64,000 nt of DNA from Halobellus sp. Atlit-31R (GCA_003665935.1 QPLR01000001.1:558001-622000), one strand, 5' to 3'; positions 34,134-43,591 are shown, counted from the stretch's first letter. Notes: a model not told the origin generated them from the letters alone. Numbers and translations are program-made.

Positions 34134-35057
34134 CTAGTCGTCGCCGCGCGCCCGGAGGTAGTAGAAGAGGTACGTCTGCGCGTAGCCCGCGTACTCGCCG
34201 CCGAGGCGCTCCCGGATCGCCCGCGAGGTCTCGGTGTAGTTGCTCCGGTCGCACTCGGGAAAGTAGTCGGCGATGGCGCTCTGGATCCAGGTGTCGAGCG
34301 GGACCGCCTCCAAGTAGCCGAGCGAGAACAGCAGCACGCAGTCGGCGACCTTGTCACCGACGCCGACGAACTGCGTCAGATACTCGCGGGCGTCCTCGTA
34401 GTCGCGGCCGACTGCCTCGCTCGGGTGCGCCTCGCCCTCGGCGACCATCGCGGCGGTCCGCTGGACGTAGGGCGCCCGGTAGCCGAGTTTGAGCTCGCGG
34501 AGATCCTCCTCGCTCTGCGCCGCAAGCTGCGCCGGCGTCGGGAACGCGTCGAACTGCTCGCCGTCGGCCTCGTGGCGCGTGCCGAACTCGCGGGCCAGCG
34601 CCATCTGCATCCGGTGGATCCGTGCGACGCGCATCTGCGCCGAGCAGATGAACGAGACGAGACAGGCGAACGGCGGGTCGCGGACGAGCCGCATCCCGCG
34701 GTAGGCGTCGTACGCGGCCCGGACGAGGTCGTCGTCGGGCGTCGCCGCGTAGATCGCGTCGAGGTCGTCGTCGAGGCGCAGCAGGTGCCGCAGCAGCGGC
34801 ACGGGGTCGGTCGACGCCTCCCACTCTACGCTGTCGTCGCGCTGGCGGACGCGCACGACGACGTCCTCGTCGGTGACGCCGTCGATCGGCGGGACGACGG
34901 TCTGGTACCACGCGTCGCCGCCGTGAACGTCCATCGACTCGTACATCCGTCCGTCGGCGCGGTCCCACAGATACGACTGCCCGCTCTCCAGCGTCGCCTG
35001 CAGATCGAACGGGCCGGGGATCTCCGAGAGCGGGATCGCGCCGGATTCGAGCGTCAT
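34134..35057 (-). CDS. ogg: 8-oxoguanine DNA glycosylase/AP lyase, OGG1 type
   Basis: A 307-residue HhH-GPD glycosylase that excises oxidised guanine and cuts the abasic site. The N-terminal domain carries FDLQATLESGQSYLWDR, like the OGG1 QSFRW region. The hairpin GVGDKVADC holds catalytic Lys236, and PLDTW holds Asp255, the same 19-residue spacing as Lys249/Asp268 in human OGG1. ATG 35057 is preferred; the longer frame adds a Pro-rich segment outside the family. Could be listed elsewhere as AlkA-like, but the Lys-Asp pair favours OGG1. Confidence 0.88.
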   Translation of the reverse strand: MTLESGAIPLSEIPGPFDLQATLESGQSYLWDRADGRMYESMDVHGGDAWYQTVVPPIDGVTDEDVVVRVRQRDDSVEWEASTDPVPLLRHLLRLDDDLDAIYAATPDDDLVRAAYDAYRGMRLVRDPPFACLVSFICSAQMRVARIHRMQMALAREFGTRHEADGEQFDAFPTPAQLAAQSEEDLRELKLGYRAPYVQRTAAMVAEGEAHPSEAVGRDYEDAREYLTQFVGVGDKVADCVLLFSLGYLEAVPLDTWIQSAIADYFPECDRSNYTETSRAIRERLGGEYAGYAQTYLFYYLRARGDD

Positions 35058-35199
35058 CGAGACGTTCGAGGGACCCGGCAAGTATGCGGGTTTCGATGCG
35101 GCGAGCGGACGCGCGGGCGAAAGCGCGGACGGCAGAGGCACGGGGGCGACGACACGGTGCGGCGCGAGGGTGACGCGACGACGCGACGACGACGCCCCG

Positions 35200-36690
35200 T
35201 CAGTTCCGGATCTGTTCGTCGGTCAGGCGAGCGAGCCGTTCGGCGAGGTGGTCCTCGAACATCGCCTCGGTGCAGCGCCACGTCCAGTTGCCCAGCGCGG
35301 TGCCGGGGCGGTTGAAGCGCGCGTGCTCGTCGAGACCGAGCACGTCCTGCACCGTCGTGAACGCGAGGACGGCGTCCGACCGCCAGACGGCCTCGATCAT
35401 CGACCAGTTGATCTCCGAGCCGTCCGCGCCGATGTTGTAGTTCAGGCAGTCGCGCTGCTGCGGCGGGAGCGCTTCGTAGTAGCCGACGATCGTGTTCGTG
35501 TCGTGCGTCGACGTGTAGCCGACGCTGTTCTCGGGGTAGTGCATCGGCTGGTACATATCCCCCTCCTGGCACCAGTTGGCGTAGTGCGGCACGCGCATCG
35601 ACGGGAACGCGAAGCGCTCGCGGAGGTCGACGAGCCCCTGATCGAGGAACCCCAGATCCTCGACGACGAACGGGAGTTCGCCGAGTTCCGCCTCGACGGT
35701 CTCGAAGAACTCCGCGCCCGGGGCGTCGCGCCACTCGCCGTCGGCCGGTGACGCCGCGTCCGCCGGGATCGCCCAGAACTCGTCGAAGCCTTTGAAGTGG
35801 TCGATGCGGGCGACGTCGACGAGGTCGAGGAGGCGATCGAGCCGCGCGAGCCACCAGTCGTAGTCGTGCTCCGAGAGCGCGTCCCAGTCGTACACCGGGT
35901 TCCCCCAGCGCTGGCCCTCGTCGTCGGGGTTCGGCGGCACGCCGGCGACGGCGGCGGGCTCGTGGTCGGCGGTCAGCGCGAACGTCTCGGGGCTCGCCCA
36001 GACGTCTGCGCTGTCGAGAGCGACGTAGATCGGGAGGTCGCCGACGAGTTCGACGCCGCGTGCCGTGGCGTACTCGCGCATCGCGTGCCACTGCCGGTCG
36101 AAGACGAACTGGACGAACTCGCGGTAGGCGATCTCGTCGGCGAGCTCCTCGCGGTGTGTCGCGAGCGCGTCGGGGTCGCGCGTCCGGATCGGCTCGGGCC
36201 ACGACGTCCACGCGCCGTCGTACCGCGTCCGCAACGCCATAAAGAGCGCGTAGTCGTCGAGCCACGCCGACTCGCGCTCGCGGAACGCCGCGAACGCGTC
36301 GGTGTCGGCGACGGCCTCGTCGGCGTGGAACCGCTCGGCCGCGAGCCGGAGCTTCTCGGTTTTGTACTCGCGGACGCGGTCGTAGTCGACGTCGTGCGGG
36401 GGGAAGTCGGGGACGGGCGCGAGATCCGCATCGTCCAGATAGCCGGCGTCGACGAGACGCTCTAAGCTGACGAGGAGCGGATTCCCCGCGAACGCGGAGT
36501 ACGCCTGATACGGCGAGTCGCCGTGGACCGACGCCGTCGGCCCGACCGGACAGAACTGCCAGTACGACTGTGCGGCGTCCGCAAGCCAGTCGACGAACGT
36601 GCGCGCGCCGCTGCCTAAGTCGCCGACGCCGTGCGGCCCCGGTAGGGACGTGAGGTGGAGAAAGACCCCGGACCGTCGATCGAATCGCAT
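35200..36690 (-). CDS. malQ: 4-alpha-glucanotransferase (amylomaltase)
   Basis: A 496-residue GH77 enzyme that transfers alpha-1,4-glucan segments in maltodextrin or glycogen metabolism. Conserved stretches include RRSGVFLHLTSLPGPHGVGDLG at the N-terminus, SPYQAYSAFAGNPLL, LPIYVALDSADVW, RIDHFKGFDEFWAIPA and VVEDLGFL, which contain the family's Asp/Glu catalytic positions. A TATA box GCTTAACTT (36712-36720) is 26 bp before the ATG. Divergent from the SDR gene. Confidence 0.95.
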   Translation of the reverse strand: MRFDRRSGVFLHLTSLPGPHGVGDLGSGARTFVDWLADAAQSYWQFCPVGPTASVHGDSPYQAYSAFAGNPLLVSLERLVDAGYLDDADLAPVPDFPPHDVDYDRVREYKTEKLRLAAERFHADEAVADTDAFAAFRERESAWLDDYALFMALRTRYDGAWTSWPEPIRTRDPDALATHREELADEIAYREFVQFVFDRQWHAMREYATARGVELVGDLPIYVALDSADVWASPETFALTADHEPAAVAGVPPNPDDEGQRWGNPVYDWDALSEHDYDWWLARLDRLLDLVDVARIDHFKGFDEFWAIPADAASPADGEWRDAPGAEFFETVEAELGELPFVVEDLGFLDQGLVDLRERFAFPSMRVPHYANWCQEGDMYQPMHYPENSVGYTSTHDTNTIVGYYEALPPQQRDCLNYNIGADGSEINWSMIEAVWRSDAVLAFTTVQDVLGLDEHARFNRPGTALGNWTWRCTEAMFEDHLAERLARLTDEQIRN

Positions 36691-36770
36691 ACCTTTGCCA
36701 CCCTGGGCAGAAAGTTAAGCGTGTGGCACTGCCCCCGCGAGACCGGCAGACCGGACGCCGGCGAACCGCA

Positions 36771-36780
36771 CACAATTAAC
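36771..36780 (+). promoter_or_regulatory. TATA box of the SDR gene
   Basis: CACAATTAAC centred about 28 bp before GTG 36805; supports that start. The malQ TATA at 36712-36720 faces the other way in the same 114-bp gap. Confidence 0.6.
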
Positions 36781-36804
36781 ACCGCGCGGGTCGTTCTTCG
36801 GACC

Positions 36805-37674
36805 GTGCATCCGAAGACGGTCCTCATCACCGGCTGTTCGTCCGGCATCGGTCGCGCGGCGGCGCTCGCCTTCCTCGAGGAGGACTGGTGCGTCTACGCG
36901 ACGGCCCGCAACCCCGCAGACATCGAGACGCTCGGTGAGAAGGGCTGCAACATCGCCACGCTGGACGTCACCGATCAAGACGACGTCGACCGCGTGGTCG
37001 ACCGCATCGTCGAAGAGGAGGGCCACGTCTCCTGTCTCGTCAACAACGCCGGCTTCGGGCAGATGGGCCCGCTCGAGGACGTCCCCACCGAGCAGGTCCA
37101 CCGGCAGTTCGAGGTGAACGTCTACGGCCCGCATCGGCTGATCCGGAAGGTCCTCCCGCAGATGCGCGGCCAGGAGGACGGCACCGTCGTCAACGTCTCC
37201 AGCGCGGCCGGCCGGATCTCGTTCCCCGGCGGGGGCGTCTACGCGGGGTCGAAGTTCGCGCTCGAAGCGATGAGCGACGCGCTGCGGAACGAAGTCGACC
37301 AGTACGGGATCGACGTGGTGCTCGTCGAGCCCGGCCCGGTCGAGACGCAGTTCACCGACCGCGCCGAGCGCGAGGTCCACGGCGACGACGGTGACGGCGA
37401 CGGCGACGACGACGCGGCGGGGATCGACGGCATCGAGCGCTCGGGCGCGTACGAGTCCTTCTACGAGCTGTTCTCGGACACCCAGCTGATCGGTGGCGGC
37501 GGCCTCGGCGCGATCTCGGCCGAGCGGGTCGCCGAGGACATCCTCGACGCCGCGTCCTCGACGAAGCCACAGCCGCGGTATCAGCCGGGGACGGCGGCGC
37601 GGATCTCCGTGCTGGCGCGGCACCTCCCGGCGCGGTGGCTCGACACCGCCTACCGGTACCTCAGAAAACTGTAG
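36805..37674 (+). CDS. short-chain dehydrogenase/reductase
   Basis: A 289-residue classical SDR. The Rossmann motif TGCSSGIG is at 9-16, NNAGFG near 84-89, a serine segment NVSSAAGR, and the catalytic YAGSK (Y146, K150). An acidic Gly-Asp repeat (GDDGDGDGDDDAAG) is inserted after residue 190, in the variable substrate loop region. The cofactor residue pattern ATARNP suggests NADP use. Substrate unknown. GTG start from TATA spacing; no in-frame ATG is nearby. Confidence 0.9.
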   Translation: MHPKTVLITGCSSGIGRAAALAFLEEDWCVYATARNPADIETLGEKGCNIATLDVTDQDDVDRVVDRIVEEEGHVSCLVNNAGFGQMGPLEDVPTEQVHRQFEVNVYGPHRLIRKVLPQMRGQEDGTVVNVSSAAGRISFPGGGVYAGSKFALEAMSDALRNEVDQYGIDVVLVEPGPVETQFTDRAEREVHGDDGDGDGDDDAAGIDGIERSGAYESFYELFSDTQLIGGGGLGAISAERVAEDILDAASSTKPQPRYQPGTAARISVLARHLPARWLDTAYRYLRKL

Positions 37675-37684
37675 CCCGCGGGCG

Positions 37685-38926
37685 CTACTCCAGACAGGCG
37701 GCGACGACGCGCAGCGCACGCTCGCCGCGAACCTCCTCGGCGAGCAGCGGGACGCGCTTGACGTCTCGGCTCCGGAACAGGTCCGTCGCTCGACCGATGG
37801 CGTCCTGCTGGACCTGCCAGCGTCGCTGACAGAAGTCGCAGCGTTCCAGATCCGGGGAGACGATCCAGCGGTCGTCGACGTCCGCGCTCGTCACCTCGGC
37901 GAGGTTCTCCATCACGCGGTTGACGACGAGCGTCTGGACGGGGATCCCGTAGCCGTCGAGTCGGTCGACGAGGCGCTCGGTCTCGACGACGCTCATCTCC
38001 TCGGGGATCATCACCACGCGGAAGTCCGTCTTCGCGGGGTCCCGGAGGACCGTTCGGAGTCGCTCGATCCGCTCGCGGAGTTCGTCGAGGTCGGGCGCGG
38101 CGGCGTCCTCGCCGCTGCCCATCCCGAACATCCCCTTGACGCCCTCCATCATCCCAGAGAACTGCTGGCGGAGTTTGGCGATGCGGCCGACCATCGAGTC
38201 CATCAGTTCGGGGAGTTCGAGCAGTCGGAGCGTATGCCCCGTCGGTGCGGTGTCGACGACGACCCGATCGAAGCGCGGATCGTCGAGATACTCCATCAAC
38301 TGCTGCATCGCCGCAGCCTCGTCCGCGCCGGGCATCGAGCCGGGGCCCATCGCGCCGCCGAGAAGGTCCTCCATCCCGCCGAGGTCGCCGAAGGGAGCGG
38401 CGTCCGGCCCGCCGCCGGCGAACGGGTTACCCTCGACGTTCGCGTCCTGATCGAAGCCGCCGGAATCGGCGTCGCCACCGAACCCGTCCGCGGCGTCGCC
38501 CGCCGCGTCCGGTCCGGCCCCGCCGAACGGTCCGGCGACGACCGCGTCGGGGTCGATCTCGGCGGCGTACAGCGGCATCGACTCCCGGATCCGCGTCGGA
38601 TCGGCGGGCACGTCGACGCCGAGGGTGTCAGACAGCGAGTGCGCCGGGTCCGTCGAGACGACGAGCGTGGACGTGCCGGCGGCCGCGGAGGCGAGCGCGG
38701 TCGCCGCCGCCATCGTCGTCTTGCCGACGCCGCCTTTCCCGCCGTAGAGGACGTAGTCGGGCGCGTCGATCGTCTCGGGGAGCCCCGTCGCGTCCGTGGT
38801 GTCCTCAATCGGGTCGACGTGCTCGACGGCTTCGACGTCGACCGCGTGGTCGTGGTTCTCGTCCGGCGAGTCTTCGGTACGCGCGTCGTCGCCCTCGTCG
38901 GCGGCGTCGACGTCGATACTCGACAT
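37685..38926 (-). CDS. Get3/ArsA-family ATPase
   Basis: A 413-residue ATPase with Walker A GGKGGVGKTT (62-71), STDPAHSLSDTLG (switch I region), and DTAPTGHTLRLLELP (switch II). A CxxC pair in RCDFCQRRW lies near residues 372-375, as in Get3 proteins that dimerise through zinc and chaperone tail-anchored membrane proteins. Between the switches is a Gly/Asp-rich low-complexity insertion (about 130-185) in place of the helical client-binding subdomain, followed by a Met-rich stretch MMEGVKGMFGMGSG. I favour a Get3-type role over arsenite efflux: no ars genes are adjacent. Confidence 0.88.
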   Translation of the reverse strand: MSSIDVDAADEGDDARTEDSPDENHDHAVDVEAVEHVDPIEDTTDATGLPETIDAPDYVLYGGKGGVGKTTMAAATALASAAAGTSTLVVSTDPAHSLSDTLGVDVPADPTRIRESMPLYAAEIDPDAVVAGPFGGAGPDAAGDAADGFGGDADSGGFDQDANVEGNPFAGGGPDAAPFGDLGGMEDLLGGAMGPGSMPGADEAAAMQQLMEYLDDPRFDRVVVDTAPTGHTLRLLELPELMDSMVGRIAKLRQQFSGMMEGVKGMFGMGSGEDAAAPDLDELRERIERLRTVLRDPAKTDFRVVMIPEEMSVVETERLVDRLDGYGIPVQTLVVNRVMENLAEVTSADVDDRWIVSPDLERCDFCQRRWQVQQDAIGRATDLFRSRDVKRVPLLAEEVRGERALRVVAACLE

Positions 38927-39019
38927 ACGCGTGGTCACGAGACGGGGACTTGTGTACTTCTCGGTCGGCGACCGGGCCGTCTCCCCGGAGCGAGGGGAGA
39001 CGAGTCGGGGTGCGTCGGC

Positions 39020-40141
39020 TCAGCGCCGATCGAAGTACGTCGCGAGTCGGTCGGCCGCCGCTTTTGCCCGGTCGGTACACAGCGAGAACCGGATCCAGTC
39101 GTCGTAGGCGTCGCCGAAGGCCTCCCCCGGCATCCCGGCGACGCCGGCCTCGTCGATCAGTTGCTGGACGTTCGACATCGTCCCCGGAAAGCCCTCGAAC
39201 CGCGCCAGCACGTAGAACGCGCCCTCCGGAGTGGTGTAGTCCGCGCCCGCGGCGTCGAGTGCGTCGGTGAACGCGTCGATCCGCTCGCGGAGGGTGTCGC
39301 GGACGGACTCGTAGTACGCGGGCGGCGTCTCCCGGAGCGCGTTCGCGACGGCCGCCTGCGCGGGGCGGCTCCCGGTGACGTTGACGAGCATATGTCGCGC
39401 CCGCGCGTCGTCGACGAGCGAGTCGGGGAAGACGCCGTAGCCGACGCGAAAGCCCGTGATCGCCATCGACTTCGAGAACGACGAGGTGACGACGACGTCG
39501 TCGCGGTCGAGCGTGAGCGCGCTCTCGAACCGTCCGGTGAAGTCGAAGTGGTCGTACACCTCGTCGACGAGCAAGAGCGCGTCGTTCGCGGCCGCGACGT
39601 CGGCGAGCTCGGCGACCGCGTCCCGGCTGTAGACGGTCCCGGTCGGGTTGTTCGGCGTGTTGAGCACGATCATCGCGGTCTCGGCCGAGGCCGCGTCGCG
39701 CATCCCGGCGACGTCGACGCGGCCGTCCTCGTGGACGGGCACGCGGGTCACTGCCCCGCCGAGCATCGTCGCCTTCCCCGGGTAGTACGGATAGACGGGG
39801 TCGGTGAGGAGAAACTCCGCGCCGGCGTCGCGCTCCATCGCCTCCGCCATCGCGAGGTAGTTCGCCTCGGCCGCGCCGTTCGTGACGACGACGCGGTCCT
39901 CGTCGACGTCGCGTCGCGCCGCGATCGCCTCCCGGAGGTCGCCGAGCCCCTCGCTCGGCGGATACTGGAAGTCCTGCGGGTCCCCGTCGGCGTAGCTTTC
40001 GAGTCCCGTCCGGAGCGCGGTCGGCGGGTCCCAGTCGGGGTTCCCCGAGACCATCGTCACGACGTCGCGGTCGGCCGCGGCGGCGTACTGGATGACGCGG
40101 TAGAACAGCGGTTCGTCGTACGCGTCGTCCGAGTCGGTCAT
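39020..40141 (-). CDS. PLP-dependent class I/II aminotransferase
   Basis: A 373-residue fold type I aminotransferase. Markers are TNGAAEANYLAMAEA, VYPYYPGK, LNTPNNPTGTVYS, VDEVYDHFDF, the PLP lysine in SSFSKSMAITGFRVGY and an Arg-containing C-terminal WIRFSLCTD. ATG 40141 fits the family start. The amino-acid substrate cannot be assigned; no pathway genes flank it. Confidence 0.92.
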   Translation of the reverse strand: MTDSDDAYDEPLFYRVIQYAAAADRDVVTMVSGNPDWDPPTALRTGLESYADGDPQDFQYPPSEGLGDLREAIAARRDVDEDRVVVTNGAAEANYLAMAEAMERDAGAEFLLTDPVYPYYPGKATMLGGAVTRVPVHEDGRVDVAGMRDAASAETAMIVLNTPNNPTGTVYSRDAVAELADVAAANDALLLVDEVYDHFDFTGRFESALTLDRDDVVVTSSFSKSMAITGFRVGYGVFPDSLVDDARARHMLVNVTGSRPAQAAVANALRETPPAYYESVRDTLRERIDAFTDALDAAGADYTTPEGAFYVLARFEGFPGTMSNVQQLIDEAGVAGMPGEAFGDAYDDWIRFSLCTDRAKAAADRLATYFDRR

Positions 40142-40217
40142 CTCGTCTCGGGCGAGGGAGGCGACCGAAGTGTGTCTTTCGCCCGCGTCGTGGTCCGCAC
40201 AGGCGACTGCGGACTGT

Positions 40218-40280
40218 TCCGACGACCGCCGGCTGGGCCGACGACCACCGACTGCGCCGACGACCACCGACTGCGCCGAC
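40218..40280. repeat. 19-bp tandem repeat upstream of the CinA-type gene
   Basis: Units at 40237-40255 and 40256-40274 are identical (GCCGACGACCACCGACTGC), with degenerate copies before (40218-40236) and a partial one after. It fills much of the 198-bp gap between the divergent aminotransferase and amidohydrolase genes. No gene lies in it. Confidence 0.8.
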
Positions 40281-40339
40281 GGCTACAGACCGTCCCGACG
40301 GGCGGACGTTCTTTACTGCTCGCCACCCTCTGAGGACGT

Positions 40340-40852
40340 ATGCGAGAGTTCGCTTCGGAGCCGCCGATCGAAGTCCGCGTCGGCGACACCCTGCGGGACG
40401 CCGGCGAGACGGTCGCAGTCGCCGAGTCGTGTACGGGCGGGCTGATCGGGTCGCTCCTGACCGACGTGCCCGGGTCCTCGGACTACTTCGACCGGTCGCT
40501 CGTGACGTACTCCTACGACGCGAAGCTGACCGCGCTCGGCGTCTCGCGGGAGTCGCTCGACGACCACGGCGCGGTCTCGGAGCCGGTCGCCCGCGAGATG
40601 GCCGCCGGCGTCCGCGACACGTCCGGAACGGACTGGGGCGTCTCGACGACCGGCATCGCCGGGCCGGAGGGCGGGACCGCCGAGAAGCCGGTGGGGACCG
40701 TCTACATCGGAGTCGCCTACCGCGGCGAGTGGGGGACCGGGGCGTCCTACACCCGCGTCGACCGCTTCGAGTTCGACGGCAGTCGGACGGAGATCAAAGA
40801 ACAGATCGCCCGCCGGGCGCTCGAAACGCTCCGTGAGGCGGTCGAGGAGTAG
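40340..40852 (+). CDS. pncC: CinA C-terminal-type nicotinamide-nucleotide amidohydrolase
   Basis: A 170-residue stand-alone CinA domain that deamidates NMN for NAD salvage. Key segments are VAVAESCTGGLIGSLLTDVPGSS (catalytic Ser in ESCTGG), YSYDAKLTALGV, and STTGIAGPEGGTAEKPVGTVYIG. Length is normal for PncC. A TATA element TTCTTTAC about 27 bp before the ATG suggests a leaderless transcript. Confidence 0.94.
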   Translation: MREFASEPPIEVRVGDTLRDAGETVAVAESCTGGLIGSLLTDVPGSSDYFDRSLVTYSYDAKLTALGVSRESLDDHGAVSEPVAREMAAGVRDTSGTDWGVSTTGIAGPEGGTAEKPVGTVYIGVAYRGEWGTGASYTRVDRFEFDGSRTEIKEQIARRALETLREAVEE

Positions 40853-40943
40853 CGACGCGCGCCGTCGGGACCGAACAGATCCATCGACGGCGGGCGGAGT
40901 CGGGGCACAACGTTTGTAGGGGCGGCAGACCCACTCACTGCCG

Positions 40944-41510
40944 ATGAACAAAGACGGGCACGTACTGAACGGGGCGCTGCTGGCGATCGGGCTTGGGGTC
41001 ATCCTCTCGGTCGATCCGACGTCGGGACCACTGGTCGGTGGGGAGAGCGGAGCAGTCACCCTCGACGCCGCCGCGGGACTCGCCGGCGAGACCGCGGTGA
41101 CGGTCGTGGAACTGTCGCTGCCGGTCGTCCTCGGCGCGCTCTTTCCGGACGTCGACACGGCGTTCGGTCGGCACCGAAAGACGCTGCACAATCTCCCGGT
41201 TCTGGCGATCTTCCTGGCGTTCCCCTACGTCTTCGGGAACCTCCAGTTCGTCTGGATCGGCGTCGCGACGCACTATCTCCTCGATATGGTCGGCTCGAAG
41301 CGCGGGATCGCGCTCTTCTACCCGTTCTCGCCGACGGAGTACAACCTCCCGACCGGCGTAGCGACCTCCAGCGAGTGGGCCACGAAAGTGACCGTCGCCG
41401 TCACCGCGATGGAACTGGTCGTCCTCGCGCTCGTCCACAACTACGTGTTCGCGCTCGACACGTCGCTGGCGCAGGCGACGAACGTGATCGGCACCGCGGT
41501 GGGGCTGTAA
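40944..41510 (+). CDS. YdjM-like membrane-bound metal-dependent hydrolase
   Basis: A 188-residue membrane protein of the DUF457/YdjM type. It has conserved His and Asp residues in NKDGHVLNG, FPDVDTAFGRHRKTLHNL and THYLLDMVGSKRG set between hydrophobic helices (about 8-24, 50-66, 82-102, 145-160). The His/Asp set is thought to bind metal; the substrate is unknown. Single gene. Confidence 0.85.
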   Translation: MNKDGHVLNGALLAIGLGVILSVDPTSGPLVGGESGAVTLDAAAGLAGETAVTVVELSLPVVLGALFPDVDTAFGRHRKTLHNLPVLAIFLAFPYVFGNLQFVWIGVATHYLLDMVGSKRGIALFYPFSPTEYNLPTGVATSSEWATKVTVAVTAMELVVLALVHNYVFALDTSLAQATNVIGTAVGL

Positions 41511-41566
41511 CGGGACGCGGTCGCCGGGCTCGCCGGCGTCGCGGCCGCTCGGTCGCTGCTCGGCAC

Positions 41567-42409
41567 TCAGTACTCGCTGACGTCGTCGAAGCGGCCTTCG
41601 TAGGCGACGTGGTCCGGGTGTGTCGGTTCCGTGCCGGACAGCAGGAGGCGGTCGACTTTCCCCCAGGAGTTCTCGTACCCCAGGTGGGCGAACTCGGCGA
41701 GGCCGCGGGCGGCGTGTGCGGGACCGCGACGCCGGAAGACGCGGCGATCGGCGCCTTCTCGCAGCGCCGCGACGAGGTCGGCCTCGGAGTCGATCGCCCG
41801 CTCGAAGGTCGTCCACGCCTCGCCGACGCTGCTGGGGAGGTGGGCGTACGACGACCCGAACCCCGGACAGTCGAGATCGCGCGCGATCGAGCGAGCGCGA
41901 CGGTTGTCTCGCGACAGGAGTTTGAAGTTGTGCGTCTCGACCGCGTGGATCTCTTCGATTCGGGCGTCGATCTTGTCGCGATCGAGGCTCACGTTGAGAA
42001 ACTCCGGGTGCGGAACGAGGACCGCCGCGTCCTGTCTGTCGAACGCTGCGAACGCCCCATCGAGCGAGATGAAGTCCGGGACGGGATCGGAGAGCCCGAT
42101 CGCGAGGACGTGTCTGCGGTCGCGCCAAGAGCCCGTGAACACCTCCCGGGCGGGGACGACGAGCAGGTCGTCGTCCGAGAAGCGAGCCGCACGCTCGCGG
42201 ATCGTCGGCAGCCGCGTGAAGTGCGGCGCGTACACGAGCACGTCGATGCCGCGGTCTTTCGCGCGGGCGACGACGCGCTCGTTCAGGAGCTTCACGTGGA
42301 GATCGACGCGGGTCGTCGCCGTGGCGTCGACGCCGCCGTCGGTTCGCGTCGCCGCGTTCGGATCGGCGTCGATCGGGGCATCCGGTCCGGACGCGGCCGT
42401 ATCGGTCAC
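41567..42409 (-). CDS. PHP-domain phosphoesterase-like protein
   Basis: A 280-residue protein of the polymerase-and-histidinol-phosphatase (PHP) type. It has VDLHVKLLNE, LVYAPHFTRLP, VVPAREVFTG, AVLVPHPEF and AVETHNFKLLSRDNRR, which hold the His/Asp/Glu metal ligands, though the first motif reads DLHVK where many PHP enzymes have DxHxH. I chose GTG 42409; the longer frame overlaps the opposite zinc-finger gene. A nucleotide phosphatase or RNase role is possible but not shown. Confidence 0.78.
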   Translation of the reverse strand: MTDTAASGPDAPIDADPNAATRTDGGVDATATTRVDLHVKLLNERVVARAKDRGIDVLVYAPHFTRLPTIRERAARFSDDDLLVVPAREVFTGSWRDRRHVLAIGLSDPVPDFISLDGAFAAFDRQDAAVLVPHPEFLNVSLDRDKIDARIEEIHAVETHNFKLLSRDNRRARSIARDLDCPGFGSSYAHLPSSVGEAWTTFERAIDSEADLVAALREGADRRVFRRRGPAHAARGLAEFAHLGYENSWGKVDRLLLSGTEPTHPDHVAYEGRFDDVSEY

Positions 42410-42496
42410 GCCAGTCAGTCCGAACGGCCGCGGGTTAGTGATTTCTATTCCCGCCGCTGCGGAACGGTTTTGTCGCCCCTGTGCGTGCCGTGTGGT

Positions 42497-42799
42497 ATGT
42501 CCCTGTGGAAGTGCGGCATCGGCGACTGTGGCGAGCGGTTCGAGGACGTCGAGTCCGCGATCATCCACCAGACGGTCGATCACGACCGCCACGAATGTAC
42601 GGTCTGCGGGAGCATCGTCCCGGACGGCTACTTCGCGATCCGACACGCGTTCGAGGAACACTCCCGCGCGGAGTACGTCCGCGCCTACGACGCCGACTCG
42701 ACCGCCGTCCGCGTCCGCGAGGATATCAAGGCGGCCATCGAGGACGAGGCGGATCTCCGCGACGTCGTCGAAGAACTCAAACGCCGCGACGCCCTCTGA
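42497..42799 (+). CDS. 100-residue C2H2-type zinc-finger protein
   Basis: A small protein with two zinc-finger-like units: CGIGDCGERFEDVESAIIHQTVDH (Cys, Cys, His, His) and CTVCGSIVPDGYFAIRHAFEEH (Cys, Cys, His, His). An acidic helix ends in VEELKRRDAL. C2H2 spacing of this sort occurs in several haloarchaeal proteins of unknown role and could bind nucleic acid or protein. A TATA-like GGTTTTGTC lies about 27 bp upstream. Confidence 0.82.
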   Translation: MSLWKCGIGDCGERFEDVESAIIHQTVDHDRHECTVCGSIVPDGYFAIRHAFEEHSRAEYVRAYDADSTAVRVREDIKAAIEDEADLRDVVEELKRRDAL

Positions 42800-42963
42800 G
42801 CGCCGTCAGCGCCGCCAGCGGGACGCTATCACCGACGCGTTCCACCGACGCAGTCGCCCTCCCGACGCTCGGTCGATTCTCCGTCCCGTCCTCTCCGTTC
42901 CGTCCTCTCTGTACCGGAGAGGTCTCTCGCGACGACGACGCCAGCGCCGAGCAGAAGAGCCGT

Positions 42964-43425
42964 TCAGCGTTCGTCGCTGTCGAGGACGCGGATCTGGTCG
43001 CCGCGGACGGTGACCGGGATCGGAACCGTCGCCTCGTAGAGTTCGACCGTGACCTGATCTTTCGTCTCGTCGATCCGCTGGACGCGGGCCTTCTCGCCTT
43101 TGAACGGTCCGGCGATCAGTTCGACGATGTCGCCCTCTGCGATGCCCTCGACGTCCGGCGTCGGCGAGAGGAAGTGCTCGACCTCCGCGATCGAGGACTG
43201 ACCGGCGACGCCGCCGCTCTTGACGAGGCCGCGAGCGTGCGGGATCTCCTCGAGGACTCGGGAGATGACGGCGTCGTTGTCCGACTCGACCATCACGTAG
43301 CTCGTCAGCGAGTCTGGAGCCAGCACGGCGTGGATCTCCGGTTCCTCGCGGTTGGCGATCATGTCGGCGACTGTTCGCTCCTGGCTGGCCGTGGTCTTGA
43401 CCGAGTAGATCGGCACGTCAGACAC
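42964..43425 (-). CDS. spt5: transcription elongation factor Spt5
   Basis: A 153-residue archaeal Spt5/NusG with an NGN domain ([19 protein letters not shown]…LTSYVMVE…[16 protein letters not shown]) and a KOW domain ([23 protein letters not shown]). With Spt4 it clamps RNA polymerase for processive elongation. The GTG start at 43425 overlaps the end of secE by eight bases; a second GTG three codons on is an alternative. The ftsZ1-secE-spt5 order is conserved in haloarchaea. Confidence 0.95.
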   Translation of the reverse strand: MSDVPIYSVKTTASQERTVADMIANREEPEIHAVLAPDSLTSYVMVESDNDAVISRVLEEIPHARGLVKSGGVAGQSSIAEVEHFLSPTPDVEGIAEGDIVELIAGPFKGEKARVQRIDETKDQVTVELYEATVPIPVTVRGDQIRVLDSDER

Positions 43426-43591
43426 CTCCCGGGAGGAAGCTCATCACCGCGTAGATGAGAAAGCCCAGGAAGCCGACGAGAACGATGCCGGCGCCGGCGA
43501 TGAGACCGATCTGGGAGAACTCCTCCCACGAGGGGGTGCTCGCCAGCTTCAGCACCCGCACGTAACTGGTCAGGTCGTACTTGACGTCCAT
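43418..43591 (-). CDS. secE: preprotein translocase subunit SecE (Sec61-gamma)
   Basis: A 57-residue single-span membrane protein: an amphipathic N-terminal helix ([20 protein letters not shown]) and one transmembrane helix ([21 protein letters not shown]). This is the archaeal SecE form that clamps SecY. It sits between ftsZ1 and spt5 as in other haloarchaea. Confidence 0.93.
   Translation of the reverse strand: MDVKYDLTSYVRVLKLASTPSWEEFSQIGLIAGAGIVLVGFLGFLIYAVMSFLPGGV

Noticed and set aside
37493..40333. A 946-codon plus-strand open frame across the ArsA and aminotransferase genes
   Set aside because: Composition is Arg/Val/Asp shadow of the minus-strand genes; the minus frames carry the Walker and PLP motifs. 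GC-rich DNA leaves antisense frames open.
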